Source of the DNA: Brevibacterium permense
GTDB lineage: Bacteria; Actinomycetota; Actinomycetes; Actinomycetales; Brevibacteriaceae
Length of the DNA: 64,000 nt
Assembly (NCBI RefSeq): GCF_013280495.1
Contig: NZ_JABSSX010000004.1
Span: 248,001-312,000, forward strand
Direction: 5' to 3'
The position numbers and the translations under genes are program-made. This document shows, piece by piece, positions 17,537 through 25,844 of this stretch. Each line of letters begins with the position of its first letter. Position 1 is the first letter of the stretch. A model generated the notes under the pieces. That model ran no database searches. It saw only the letters and a program-made list of their open reading frames with translations, and was not told where the DNA came from.

Positions 17537-18643
17537 ATGACCATTGACGTTCCCACCACAGGCCGCTCACTGCCCCAGCTGCAGCCGATCAGCTTCATCG
17601 GCGCAGATGGCCGGCTCACCGACACTCCGACCGAAGGGCTGCGGATCCCCAGCGATGCCACCCTCACCGGTCTCTACCGGCAGATGGTCCTCGTCCGCCG
17701 GTTCGAAGCGCAGGTCACGCACCTGACCCGGCAGGGTCGGCTCGCGACCTACCCCTCCGCGGCAGGTCAGGAAGCCGCCGAGGTGGGGGCCACCACCGCG
17801 CTGGCCCCGAACGATTGGCTCTTCCCCACCTACCGCGACTCGGCAGCGCTGCTGACCCGCGGTGTGCCCGTGGCCGAGATCCTCGCCGCCTTCCGCGGGG
17901 ACTGGCACTGCGGTTTCGACCCGCACGAATATCACGCCTCACCTGCGGCGACGCCTCTTGCGACGCAGACTCTGCATGCCACAGGATTCGCGATGGCCGC
18001 GAAGCTCAAGGGCGAGGACGCAGCGACCCTGACGTTCCTCGGCGACGGCGCAAGCAGCGAAGGCGACACCCACGAGGCATTCAACTTCGCCTCCGTGTGG
18101 CAGACCCCGACGGTCTTCGTCCTCCAGAACAACCAGTACGCGATCTCCACTCCCCTGCGGGAGCAGACGAACGCGACGATGCTCGCCGATCGCGCCGCCG
18201 GCTACGGAATGCCGGGCCTGCGCGTCGACGGCAATGATGTCGCCGCCGTGTTCGCCGCCGTCGCCGCGGCGCTGGCGCGCGGTCGGAACGGGGACGGTCC
18301 GACCCTCATCGAGTGCCTCACCTACCGGATGGAGTCGCACACGAACTCCGACGATCCGACGAAGTACCGTGACGCCGAGGAGGTCGAGCACTGGAAGCAG
18401 TTCGATCCCATCGACCGTCTCGAGAGGTATCTGCGGCAAACCGGTGCACTCGACGATTCGACGGTCGCAGAGGTCGCCGAGGCAGCCGAGACCCTGGCCG
18501 CGTCCGTCCGCGATGCGATGAACCAAGAGGCTGAGGTCGATCCCCGTGAGCTCTTCGCCCACGTCTATGCGACCCCGCGCGCGGCCCTCGCCGAAGAGCA
18601 GCAGGTCCTCGAAGCCGAACTCGCCGCGGCAGGCCACGCATGA
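17537..18643 (+). CDS. Branched-chain-type 2-oxoacid dehydrogenase, E1 alpha subunit
   Basis: A 368-residue thiamine diphosphate enzyme subunit that decarboxylates 2-oxoacids. The ThDP motif runs from GDG (169-171) to NN (198-199), and RMESHTNSDDPTKYR near residue 265 is the phosphorylation-loop region found in E1 alpha proteins of the branched-chain class. High-GC actinobacteria usually use the homodimeric AceE for pyruvate, so this heteromeric form is more likely the branched-chain (isovalerate/isobutyrate-forming) enzyme; pyruvate or acetoin remain possible. The ATG at 17537 has only a weak ribosome site. Its stop overlaps the next start as ATGA. Confidence 0.85.
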   Translation: MTIDVPTTGRSLPQLQPISFIGADGRLTDTPTEGLRIPSDATLTGLYRQMVLVRRFEAQVTHLTRQGRLATYPSAAGQEAAEVGATTALAPNDWLFPTYRDSAALLTRGVPVAEILAAFRGDWHCGFDPHEYHASPAATPLATQTLHATGFAMAAKLKGEDAATLTFLGDGASSEGDTHEAFNFASVWQTPTVFVLQNNQYAISTPLREQTNATMLADRAAGYGMPGLRVDGNDVAAVFAAVAAALARGRNGDGPTLIECLTYRMESHTNSDDPTKYRDAEEVEHWKQFDPIDRLERYLRQTGALDDSTVAEVAEAAETLAASVRDAMNQEAEVDPRELFAHVYATPRAALAEEQQVLEAELAAAGHA

Positions 18644-19746
18644 GCGTCGAAACGGGCACCGATCCGGTCACTGATTCGACTGAGGTGAACGACGAAACCG
18701 CCACGGCCGCCTCGGCGAAGGGCGACACCGCACCCGGCACTGCGCGGGCCCCCGATGCCGGGCCCGCCCCGTCATCGGTGACAATGACGAAGGCCCTCAA
18801 CCACGCGTTGCGCGATTCCCTGGCCGACGACGACACTGTGCTCGTATTCGGTGAGGACGTCGGCCGCCTCGGCGGGGTCTTCCGTGTCACCGAAGGACTG
18901 CGGGCCGAATTCGGGTCGAACCGGGTCTGGGATTCCCCACTTGCGGAGTCCGGCATCATCGGCACCGCAATCGGCATGGCGATGAACGGCATGCGCCCGG
19001 TCGTCGAGATGCAGTTCGACGCCTACGCCTATCCCGCGTTCGAGCAGATCGTGTCCCATGTTGCGAAGATGCGGAACCGGACGAAAGGCCGGGTCAGCCT
19101 GCCGATCACGATCCGGATTCCCTATGCCGGCGATATCGGCGGGGTCGAGCATCACTCGGATTCGTCCGAGGCCTATTGGACGTCGACGCCGGGTCTGACC
19201 GTCATCACGCCGTCGAATCCGGCCGATGCGTATTCGCTGCTGCGGGAGTCGATCGCCTCCGATGATCCGGTCGTGTTCATGGAGCCGAAGTCGCGGTACT
19301 GGATGAAGGAGACGCTGAGTCTGCCCGTGTCCACGGCACCGATGAATCGGGCGCAGGTCATCCGCGAGGGCACCGACGCCACCCTGCTCGCCTATGGTCC
19401 GACCGTACGGACGGCGCTCGATTCCGCCGAGGCCGGAGCCGAGCACGGACTGTCCATCGAGGTCATCGACCTGCGCACGCTCTCACCGTTCGACGATGAG
19501 ACCGTGTCTGAGTCCGTGCGCAAGACCTCGCGCGCGGCGATCATCCACGAGGCCGCGCAGTTCGGCGGATACGGCGCCGAGGTGGCCGCCCGCCTCACCG
19601 AACGCAACTTCCCTTACCTGTCGGCCCCCATCCTGAGGGTCGCCGGGTTCGATGTGCCCTATCCGTCGCCGAAGCTCGAGGAGTTCTACTTGCCCACCGT
19701 CGAACGCGTGCTCGATGCGCTCGAGTCCTGGGATTGGGAGCTGTGA
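18640..19746 (+). CDS. Branched-chain-type 2-oxoacid dehydrogenase, E1 beta subunit
   Basis: A 368-residue E1 beta subunit. The catalytic domain starts near residue 48 (SVTMTKALNHALRDSL) after an unusual 46-residue Thr/Ala/Asp-rich N-terminal extension. FGEDVGRLGGVFRVTEGL holds the conserved Glu72 that activates ThDP; EMQFDAYAYPAFEQIVSHVAKMRNR and RIPYAGDIGGVEHHSDSSEAY are characteristic. It is coupled to E1 alpha by an ATGA overlap and to E2 by TGATG. An internal ATG at M49 would remove the extension, but the overlap with E1 alpha favours the long form. Confidence 0.88.
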   Translation: MSVETGTDPVTDSTEVNDETATAASAKGDTAPGTARAPDAGPAPSSVTMTKALNHALRDSLADDDTVLVFGEDVGRLGGVFRVTEGLRAEFGSNRVWDSPLAESGIIGTAIGMAMNGMRPVVEMQFDAYAYPAFEQIVSHVAKMRNRTKGRVSLPITIRIPYAGDIGGVEHHSDSSEAYWTSTPGLTVITPSNPADAYSLLRESIASDDPVVFMEPKSRYWMKETLSLPVSTAPMNRAQVIREGTDATLLAYGPTVRTALDSAEAGAEHGLSIEVIDLRTLSPFDDETVSESVRKTSRAAIIHEAAQFGGYGAEVAARLTERNFPYLSAPILRVAGFDVPYPSPKLEEFYLPTVERVLDALESWDWEL

Positions 19747-21314
19747 TGAGTGCTGATCTGGATACAGGCACGCGCGACACGGGGACGCGTGAGTTCATCC
19801 TTCCCGACCTCGGCGAAGGCCTCACCGAGGCGGAGCTGATCTCTTGGAAGGTCGAGATCGGGGACGAGGTCCACGTCGATCAGATGGTCGTCGAGGTCGA
19901 GTCCGCGAAGTCCGTCGTCGAACTCCCCTGCCCGTACGCCGGGCGGATCGTCAGCCTTCACGCGAACGCCGGAGACACCGTCAGTGCAGGTCAGACCCTG
20001 CTTTCGGTCGCCGAAGAAGGCAGTGAGCCGAGTGCCGATGCGTCGGCGTCGGGTGTCGACGCGGCGGCGAGCGCGAGCGCAGATAGCCGAGTTGGCGGAG
20101 ATGCCGAGTCGAGCGGTGCGAACCTCATCGGCTACGGCACCGCCGAGCCGAAGGCCCGTTCGACGAAGAAGCGTTCGTTCGGCGGCAACCACGCGGCCGC
20201 ACCGGACGCGACATCCACCGTGACCCCGGGTGCCGCCCCAACCGTCCCGACGGTTATCCCGGATGCTCCATTGCAGCCGCCGACAGAGGCACAGACCCCC
20301 GCCGAAGACTCGTCGAAGACCGCCATCGGAGAGTCGGCGACGGCCGCCGGCGAGCAGGTCTCCCCTGTGTCGTCCCCGCTTGTGCGCAAGCTGGCGAAGG
20401 ATCACGGCATCAGCGCCAAGCACCTGCCCGGCAGCGGTCCCGGTGGGATCGTGACCAGGGCCGATGTCCTCGCTGCGATCGAGTCGGGCACGGCTGCGAA
20501 CGTCGAAGCAGCGAGCGCTCACGTGCCCGTCCCCGCGGGGACCCCAAGAGTCGGCGAACCTCAGTCCACCACGCAACGCAGCGCCACCTCGGCGGGGGCA
20601 CCTTCGCCAGTCGGGCGGACCGACCGCGATACCCGCACCCCGATCACGGGGCTGCGGAAGGTCGTGTCCGAACGTCTGACCCGGTCGCGGCAGGAGATCC
20701 CCGAGGCGACCATCTGGCTCGATGTCGATGCCACCGAACTGCTCGGCACGAAGCGCGCGCTCGAGGCGCGCACCGGTGAGAGATATTCGCTGCTCTCACT
20801 CGTCGCCCGCTTCGTCGTGGCCGGACTCAAGAAGTATCCGATCATCAACTCGTCGATCGACACGACCGCCGGCGAAATCGTCACCCACGGCGACATCAAC
20901 CTCGGCTTGGCCGCGCAGACTCCGCGCGGGCTCATGGTTCCTGTCGTTCACGGCGCGGGCGAGATGAGCCTGAGGCAGCTGCGCGACTCCGTGTCCGAGA
21001 CCGTCGGGAAGGCCGCCTCGGGGAGGTTCGATCCCGCGGAACTCTCCGGCGGCACGTTCACGTTGAACAACTACGGGGTGTTCGGCGTCGACGGTTCGGC
21101 CCCGATCATCAACCTCCCCGAGGTGGCCATGCTCGGCCTCGGTCGGATCAAGGACCGACCGTGGGTCGTCGACGGCGAGCTGACCGTGCGCAAGGTGATG
21201 TACCTGTCGTTCGTCTTCGACCACCGGGCGTGCGACGGTCAGGAGCCGAGCGAGTTCCTCACCTTCGTCGCCGACTGCATCGAGAACCCGATCTCGCTGC
21301 TCCCCGAGCTCTGA
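19746..21314 (+). CDS. 2-oxoacid dehydrogenase E2 (dihydrolipoamide acyltransferase)
   Basis: A 522-residue E2 component. One lipoyl domain (residues 15-90) carries the lipoyl lysine as Lys55 in VESAKSVVELP; a long Ala/Pro/Thr linker follows; a peripheral-subunit-binding domain spans about 208-244 (PLVRKLAKDHGISAKHLPGSGPGG); the C-terminal catalytic domain ends with DHRACDG (His493, Asp497). The ATG at 19746 is chosen over an upstream in-frame TTG because GGGAG lies 5 bases before it and it overlaps the E1 beta stop. No E3 gene is present here, so lipoamide dehydrogenase must come from elsewhere. Confidence 0.9.
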   Translation: MSADLDTGTRDTGTREFILPDLGEGLTEAELISWKVEIGDEVHVDQMVVEVESAKSVVELPCPYAGRIVSLHANAGDTVSAGQTLLSVAEEGSEPSADASASGVDAAASASADSRVGGDAESSGANLIGYGTAEPKARSTKKRSFGGNHAAAPDATSTVTPGAAPTVPTVIPDAPLQPPTEAQTPAEDSSKTAIGESATAAGEQVSPVSSPLVRKLAKDHGISAKHLPGSGPGGIVTRADVLAAIESGTAANVEAASAHVPVPAGTPRVGEPQSTTQRSATSAGAPSPVGRTDRDTRTPITGLRKVVSERLTRSRQEIPEATIWLDVDATELLGTKRALEARTGERYSLLSLVARFVVAGLKKYPIINSSIDTTAGEIVTHGDINLGLAAQTPRGLMVPVVHGAGEMSLRQLRDSVSETVGKAASGRFDPAELSGGTFTLNNYGVFGVDGSAPIINLPEVAMLGLGRIKDRPWVVDGELTVRKVMYLSFVFDHRACDGQEPSEFLTFVADCIENPISLLPEL

Positions 21315-21352
21315 CGAGCGAGGGCGAACTCACCCGTCGAGCGGCCCAGCGT

Positions 21353-21416
21353 CGTTCAAGCGTCAGCGCACTTGTCGCGAGGTATACGCCCCGCCAAGTG
21401 CGCTGCGCCTTGAACG
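21353..21416. repeat. Long imperfect inverted repeat between convergent genes
   Basis: Two 22-base arms (21353-21374 and 21395-21416) pair except for a 3-base central mismatch, around a 20-base loop. It lies between the stops of the E2 and ABC-F genes, so it can act as a two-way terminator. The 13-base word CTCGTTCAAGGCG in its right arm (read on the minus strand) recurs at 51479-51491, also between convergent genes. Confidence 0.7.
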
Positions 21417-21429
21417 AGAGGGCCTCGGT

Positions 21430-23115
21430 TCAGTGTGCTCGGTCCCCGACCGCTGCTCTTCCGATGTCGAGACGCGGCCAGTCCGCGAGATCCGCCAGCA
21501 TCTGCCGGTCGTGGGTGACGACGATGAGCGCCGCCGAGGCGGTCCCGAAGGACTCCGTGAGTTCGTCGACCAACGAGGCGGACAGGTGGTTCGTCGGCTC
21601 GTCGAGGATGAGCACGTCGGGTGCGACCGCCAGACACATCGCTAACTGGAGCCTGCGCTGCTGACCCTGCGAGAGTCGGCGGACCGGTGTCGTCGAGTCA
21701 TCTGCCGAGAGCAGACCGAGGTCCTGCAGGGTGAGGTCACCGGACAGCGACGCCTTGAGTGAGCAGTCCTCGAACACGCGGGCTGCGGTGTCGTCGGCGT
21801 TCCACTCGGGAACCTCCTGGCTGAGCAGCTCCACCCGTGCCTGCGGATGTCGCCGCACCTGACCGGAACTCGGTTCGAGACGACCGGTAAGCACGTCGAG
21901 CAGCGTCGACTTGCCGGTGCCGTTCGCCCCGGTGATGAGCAGACGGTCGCCGGGATCGATGTTCAGGGACACCGTCTGCCTCATCCGCCCTTCGACGGTG
22001 ACCGATTCCGCGGTCAGCAGCGAGCCGCTGTCCGTCTCGAACCCTTCGTCAGCGGTTTCCGGCTCGTCCGGCATGTCCGGCCACTGCAGACGCAGAGGCG
22101 GTTCGGGCACTTCCACGGCGTGCCGTTCGAGGTCTTCGACGCGACGGTTGAAGGTCTGCACGACGCCGGCGGTCCTCGTCGCGCGAGTGTGCTTGCCGGT
22201 TCCCTTCGGCGGCCGCCATCCGGTGCTCAGTCGGGAACGGGCGTCATCTGCGGCTTCGATGAGACGGGTGTGCTCGGCCACCTCGGCGAGGTAGTCCTGC
22301 TCCCACTTCTCACGGTCCCGACGTTTCCCCGCCACCCATCCGCGGTAGCCGCCGGAGTAGTTCCGGGGGCGTCCGTCGCGACTCGGGTCGAGATCGAGGA
22401 ATTCGTCGGCGACATCGTGAAGCAGTGCTCTGTCGTGGCTGACCAAGGCGAATCCACCGGGTCGGGTGCGCAGCCGCTCGGTGAGGAACGCCAACGACTG
22501 CGCGTCGAGGTGGTTCGTCGGCTCGTCGAGAAGCAGAATATCGGTGCTCGAGCCGAGGACGACGGCCAGACGCACTCGGTAGCGCTGGCCGACCGAGAGG
22601 CTCGCGAGGCTCCGCCTCCGATCCGAGCACGCGGAGAGCCCTGCCAGTGCCGCGTCGATGCGACGCTCACCGTCCCAAGCGTCGAGGCGGGTCGCCAGGT
22701 CGAGGGCATGCGTGAAGGCTTCGTCTGCTCCGGGTTCCTCTCGTGCCAGTGCCTCGCCGGCGGCGTCGAGAGCGGCCAATGCGGCCTTCTCCTGACGCAG
22801 GGACTCATTGATGAGATCGCCGACTGTACGGTTGTCGTCGGCGTCGAGCGCCTGTTCGAGCAGGGTGACGGTACCTGATCTCCGCAGCACTCCCTGATCG
22901 GGAGGAAGCGTCCCGGCGAGGACATGCAGCAGGGTCGTTTTTCCGCTGCCGTTCTCGCCGACGACGGCCAGTCGCGAACCGGCGGAGACCGTCAGGTCGA
23001 GGCCGGTGAGGATTTCGCGGTCGCCGCGCATGATGTGAATGTCGTTGGCGCGGATATGTGCGGCAGATCCTGCGGGCAGAGCGAGTTCAGGGGATGAAGA
23101 TGTTGATTTCGGCAT
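21430..23115 (-). CDS. ABC-F family ATPase, probable ribosome-protection antibiotic resistance protein
   Basis: A 561-residue soluble protein with two ABC ATPase domains and no membrane segment. Domain 1 has Walker [10 protein letters not shown], signature LSVGQ and Walker [14 protein letters not shown]; domain 2 has [14 protein letters not shown] and [12 protein letters not shown]. The linker between them (about residues 245-370, Arg/Lys/Glu-rich) would be the element that reaches towards the peptidyl-transferase centre. ABC-F proteins of this size in actinobacteria displace macrolides, lincosamides or streptogramins. An in-frame TGA 12 bases upstream fixes the ATG at 23115, and its own ribosome site is poor. 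A leader peptide and hairpins lie upstream. The drug specificity is inferred. Confidence 0.85.
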   Translation of the reverse strand: MPKSTSSSPELALPAGSAAHIRANDIHIMRGDREILTGLDLTVSAGSRLAVVGENGSGKTTLLHVLAGTLPPDQGVLRRSGTVTLLEQALDADDNRTVGDLINESLRQEKAALAALDAAGEALAREEPGADEAFTHALDLATRLDAWDGERRIDAALAGLSACSDRRRSLASLSVGQRYRVRLAVVLGSSTDILLLDEPTNHLDAQSLAFLTERLRTRPGGFALVSHDRALLHDVADEFLDLDPSRDGRPRNYSGGYRGWVAGKRRDREKWEQDYLAEVAEHTRLIEAADDARSRLSTGWRPPKGTGKHTRATRTAGVVQTFNRRVEDLERHAVEVPEPPLRLQWPDMPDEPETADEGFETDSGSLLTAESVTVEGRMRQTVSLNIDPGDRLLITGANGTGKSTLLDVLTGRLEPSSGQVRRHPQARVELLSQEVPEWNADDTAARVFEDCSLKASLSGDLTLQDLGLLSADDSTTPVRRLSQGQQRRLQLAMCLAVAPDVLILDEPTNHLSASLVDELTESFGTASAALIVVTHDRQMLADLADWPRLDIGRAAVGDRAH

Positions 23116-23124
23116 CGTGGTCTT

Positions 23125-23223
23125 TCAGCTCGTCATGGAGCCGGACAGCATGAAGCCACCGTCCGGCGAGGGCCAGGACGGCGCACGAGAGAAGTGAAGA
23201 GTCTCGCCGCCGTCAGCGGCGGC
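23125..23223 (-). promoter_or_regulatory. Leader RNA with alternative hairpins upstream of the ABC-F gene
   Basis: Three hairpins can be drawn on the minus strand. A (23223-23206) is a perfect 7-bp stem, GCCGCCG/CGGCGGC, whose CTGA loop contains the leader stop codon. B (23214-23177) pairs GACGGCG with CGCCGTC and, after a small internal loop, CGAGA with TCTCG. C (23167-23140) pairs GCCGGAC with GTCCGGC. A and B share bases 23214-23206 and cannot form together. A second small frame, MLSGSMTS (23151-23125), overlaps hairpin C and ends in phase just before the ABC-F ATG. This resembles attenuation control by a stalled ribosome. Confidence 0.65.
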
Positions 23224-23257
23224 TGCGGAGCCTTCTGGAGGGCATACCGAAATTCAT
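23213..23257 (-). CDS. Leader peptide MNFGMPSRRLRSRR of the ABC-F gene
   Basis: A 14-codon frame beginning at ATG 23257 and ending with TGA at 23213, 97 bases before the ABC-F start. It contains Arg-Leu-Arg at residues 9-11 and Arg-Ser-Arg at 11-13, both fitting the +X+ motif (for example RLR in ErmDL) known to stall macrolide-bound ribosomes. It has no ribosome site, but an extended -10 ends 7 bases upstream, so the mRNA probably starts at or just before the ATG and is translated leaderless. Its last codons and stop are inside hairpin A. Expression is inferred; the design is highly suggestive. Confidence 0.65.
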   Translation of the reverse strand: MNFGMPSRRLRSRR

Positions 23258-23264
23258 GGCATCA

Positions 23265-23273
23265 ATTCTATCA
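23265..23273 (-). promoter_or_regulatory. Extended -10 promoter of the ABC-F leader
   Basis: TGATAGAAT on the minus strand (23273-23265) is an extended -10 (TGN plus TAGAAT). No convincing -35 is present in the overlapping end of the acyl-CoA dehydrogenase-like gene. The predicted start at about 23258 coincides with the leader-peptide ATG. Confidence 0.5.
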
Positions 23274-23274
23274 G

Positions 23275-24480
23275 TCACCCGTCGAGCAGCGCTGCCGCGT
23301 ACATCGGACGTGCCGCATCCGCGCTCGGCGGGTGGAAGAGTCCGGCCGTGGCATCGCGGAAGAGGCGCGAGAGTTCGTGCTTGTTGCCGAACCCGCTGCC
23401 GCTCGTGCACATCAGCGCGGTCTCGGCGCTGCGACGGGCCGCCTCGGCGGACTTGATCCTCGCCCCCACCAGGCGCAGCGGCCAACCGGCGCCGTGGTCG
23501 ATGAGGTCGTCGAAGTCCCGGGAATAGGCGTCGATCATCGCAGTCACCGGCATGAAGTCGAGGTGGGCATCGGCCAGGCGCGTCCGGGCCTCGGGCACCT
23601 CGGCGAAGGTGACGCCGGCCTTCGCGGACTTCCGCTTGTGCAGACCGGCGGCGCCCAGCTCGAGTGCCCGGGCCGCGACTCCGGCATATACGGCGGCGAT
23701 GAGCAGCTGGAAGTTGCTCGTGATCGCAAAGGTGAGCAGATCGGGGTGCTTGCCGGCGGGGATGACGCGTGAGACCCGTTCGGGTTTCATCGGCACGTGG
23801 TCGAGGACCGTCGCCCGCGACTGCGAGGCCCGCATTCCCAGCACATCCCACTCGTCCGAGACCGTGATGCCGGGTGCATCGCGTTCGATGAATCCGTAGA
23901 CAAGCTGTCCCTCGGCGGGCTCGTCCGCATCGGGACCGGCGATCCCGTCGTCGTCGGAGGCCACGGCGCCGTGGACGATGAGCCTGGTCCACACGGGAGA
24001 CAGCGAGGTGAAGATCTTCACCCCGGTCAGTTCGTAGCCGCCGTCGGCCGTCGGCGCCGCCTCGGTGTTCGACCCCTGCAGCACCCAGTCGTTCGACGGT
24101 TCCGAGATGCCGAAGGCGAAGATCTCACCGGCCATGACCTCGTCGAACACCCAGTTCAGCGAGTCGTCGCCGCGGTCAGTCAGCGCCTTGACCACTCCGG
24201 TGGTCATGAGGTGCATGTTGATCGCCAACGCCGTGCCGGGCGCCGCAGTTGCCAGCCTCTGCTGCAGTCGGGTGACCTCGAACAGGCTCAAACCGGGCCC
24301 GCCGTGGGACTCGGGCACAAAGAGGGTGAGGTAGCCGAGGTCCCCCAGTTCGGCGAGATCCTCGTCGAAGAATCGGTTCTCGCGGTCATAGACGTCGGCT
24401 CGTTCGCGGAATCGTTCGAGCACATCATCGGGCAGGTACCGCGCGGCGAGTTCGCTCACGCGTGTCTCACGGTCGGTCAT
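23275..24480 (-). CDS. Acyl-CoA dehydrogenase-like flavoprotein
   Basis: A 401-residue protein of the acyl-CoA dehydrogenase superfamily: helical N-terminal domain (FFDEDLAELGDLGYLTLFVPESHGG), mid beta domain (FAFGISEPSNDWVLQGS, GYELTGVKIFTSLSPV, WDVLGMRASQS) and helical C-terminal domain. The usual ALTEP..GSD motif is changed to GISEPSNDW, and the catalytic glutamate cannot be placed confidently, so the substrate may be carrier-bound or not an acyl-CoA. Its start overlaps the ketoacyl synthase stop as ATGA; it is the last gene of a three-gene acyl-processing operon. Confidence 0.8.
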   Translation of the reverse strand: MTDRETRVSELAARYLPDDVLERFRERADVYDRENRFFDEDLAELGDLGYLTLFVPESHGGPGLSLFEVTRLQQRLATAAPGTALAINMHLMTTGVVKALTDRGDDSLNWVFDEVMAGEIFAFGISEPSNDWVLQGSNTEAAPTADGGYELTGVKIFTSLSPVWTRLIVHGAVASDDDGIAGPDADEPAEGQLVYGFIERDAPGITVSDEWDVLGMRASQSRATVLDHVPMKPERVSRVIPAGKHPDLLTFAITSNFQLLIAAVYAGVAARALELGAAGLHKRKSAKAGVTFAEVPEARTRLADAHLDFMPVTAMIDAYSRDFDDLIDHGAGWPLRLVGARIKSAEAARRSAETALMCTSGSGFGNKHELSRLFRDATAGLFHPPSADAARPMYAAALLDG

Positions 24481-25844
24481 CGTCTCTCCTTCGTCGAGGG
24501 GTCGGTCACGCCGGCTGAGGGTGTCGCGGTCTGCGCGGTGCGGCGCAGAATGATCGCGCCGTTGTGCCCGCCGAAGCCGAACGAGGTGGACAGGACGGTG
24601 TCCACGGCCGCCGCGGCGAGGTCCTGCCCACCACTCATCTCACGGGCGTGACCGGCGACGATGTCCCAGTCGGGGAACTCGTTGTCGTCGAGGTTGAGCG
24701 TCGGGGGCAGCGTCTGATCACGCAACGTCAGGGTCGCGATGATCGCCTCGACGACTCCCGATGCGCCGAGGAGGTGCCCCGTCGTCGATTTCGTGGCCGA
24801 GATCGGGATCGTCCGTCCGACCTCCCCCAGGGCTGCGTCGAAGGCGGCGAGTTCGGCGCGGTCGCCGGCCGGTGTGCCCGTCGCGTGAGCGTTGATGTGG
24901 TCGATATCGCCGGGTTCCAGCCCGGCGTCGTGCAAAGCCTGGACCACCGCCGAGGCGGCTCCCCGTCCCTGGGGATGTGGGTTCGTCGGGTGGTGGGCAT
25001 CGCTGGCGGCGCCGAATCCGGCGAGCTCGGCCAGCGGCGTCGCCCCTCGTGAGGTCGCCGAGTCTGCAGATTCGAGGAGGATCGCGGCCGCACCTTGGCT
25101 CATGACGAAGCCGTTGCGGGCCTGGTCGAAGGGGCGGCTGGCGGCGGTCGGGTCGTCTTCGTATCCGGCGGCGAGTGCGCGCATATTCGTGTTCGAGGCG
25201 AGATTGACCGGACCGAGGCAGTCTTCCATGCCGGTGACGAGGACGGCATCGGCATAGCCGTGGCGGATGCGGCGCAGCGCCTCGCCGAGGCCGATCGCCC
25301 CGGAGGCGCACGTCGCCGAGACTCCCTGCCCGGGTCCGCGCAGGTCGAAGCGCTGGCTGATGAGCGCTGCCGCGGAGTCAGGTGCCCCGTGGATGGACAG
25401 GGTCAGCGGCACGGACCTCGGACCGTCAGCGTCGAGGCGGCGCGTTGCCTCTTGCATGGCGTCGACTGGTCCTGAGCCGGTGGCGGCGATGACGGCCGTG
25501 CGGTCACGGTCCCAGGGCAGATCGTCGGCCGCGGACTCGATGCCGCCTGCGCGCATCGCCTGGTCGGCCGCGGCGATGGCCCAGTGTTGGACGGGGCTGA
25601 GGCGGCGGGCGAGCGCCCGGGCCAGAACCGCTTCGGCGTCGAAGTCCTTGATCTGCCCGCCGATTCGCACGGTAAGGTCATCGAACTGCTCACCTGCGAG
25701 GACGTCGATGGCGCTGGTGCCGTTGCGGACAGATCGCCAGAGGGTTTCGGGGTCCTGACCGCTTGGGGTGATGGCTCCGAGTCCGGTGATGACGACGTCG
25801 CGCACGCCATCTGTCCAGTGCCGATTGCTCCGGGATGCGTTCAC
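24477..25844 (-). CDS. Beta-ketoacyl synthase (KAS II/FabF-like)
   Basis: A 455-residue thiolase-fold condensing enzyme. The catalytic triad is complete: Cys179 in VSATCASGAIG, His320 in NAHATGTPAGD and His357 in KSTTGHLLGASG, so it should condense acyl groups with malonyl-ACP. The GTG at 25844 overlaps the ligase stop as GTGA. Placed between an acyl-adenylating enzyme and an acyl-CoA dehydrogenase-like protein, with no other fatty-acid synthesis gene nearby, it looks dedicated to a small secondary or cell-envelope product and not to bulk fatty-acid synthesis. No acyl carrier protein gene was found beside it. Confidence 0.88.
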   Translation of the reverse strand: MNASRSNRHWTDGVRDVVITGLGAITPSGQDPETLWRSVRNGTSAIDVLAGEQFDDLTVRIGGQIKDFDAEAVLARALARRLSPVQHWAIAAADQAMRAGGIESAADDLPWDRDRTAVIAATGSGPVDAMQEATRRLDADGPRSVPLTLSIHGAPDSAAALISQRFDLRGPGQGVSATCASGAIGLGEALRRIRHGYADAVLVTGMEDCLGPVNLASNTNMRALAAGYEDDPTAASRPFDQARNGFVMSQGAAAILLESADSATSRGATPLAELAGFGAASDAHHPTNPHPQGRGAASAVVQALHDAGLEPGDIDHINAHATGTPAGDRAELAAFDAALGEVGRTIPISATKSTTGHLLGASGVVEAIIATLTLRDQTLPPTLNLDDNEFPDWDIVAGHAREMSGGQDLAAAAVDTVLSTSFGFGGHNGAIILRRTAQTATPSAGVTDPSTKERR

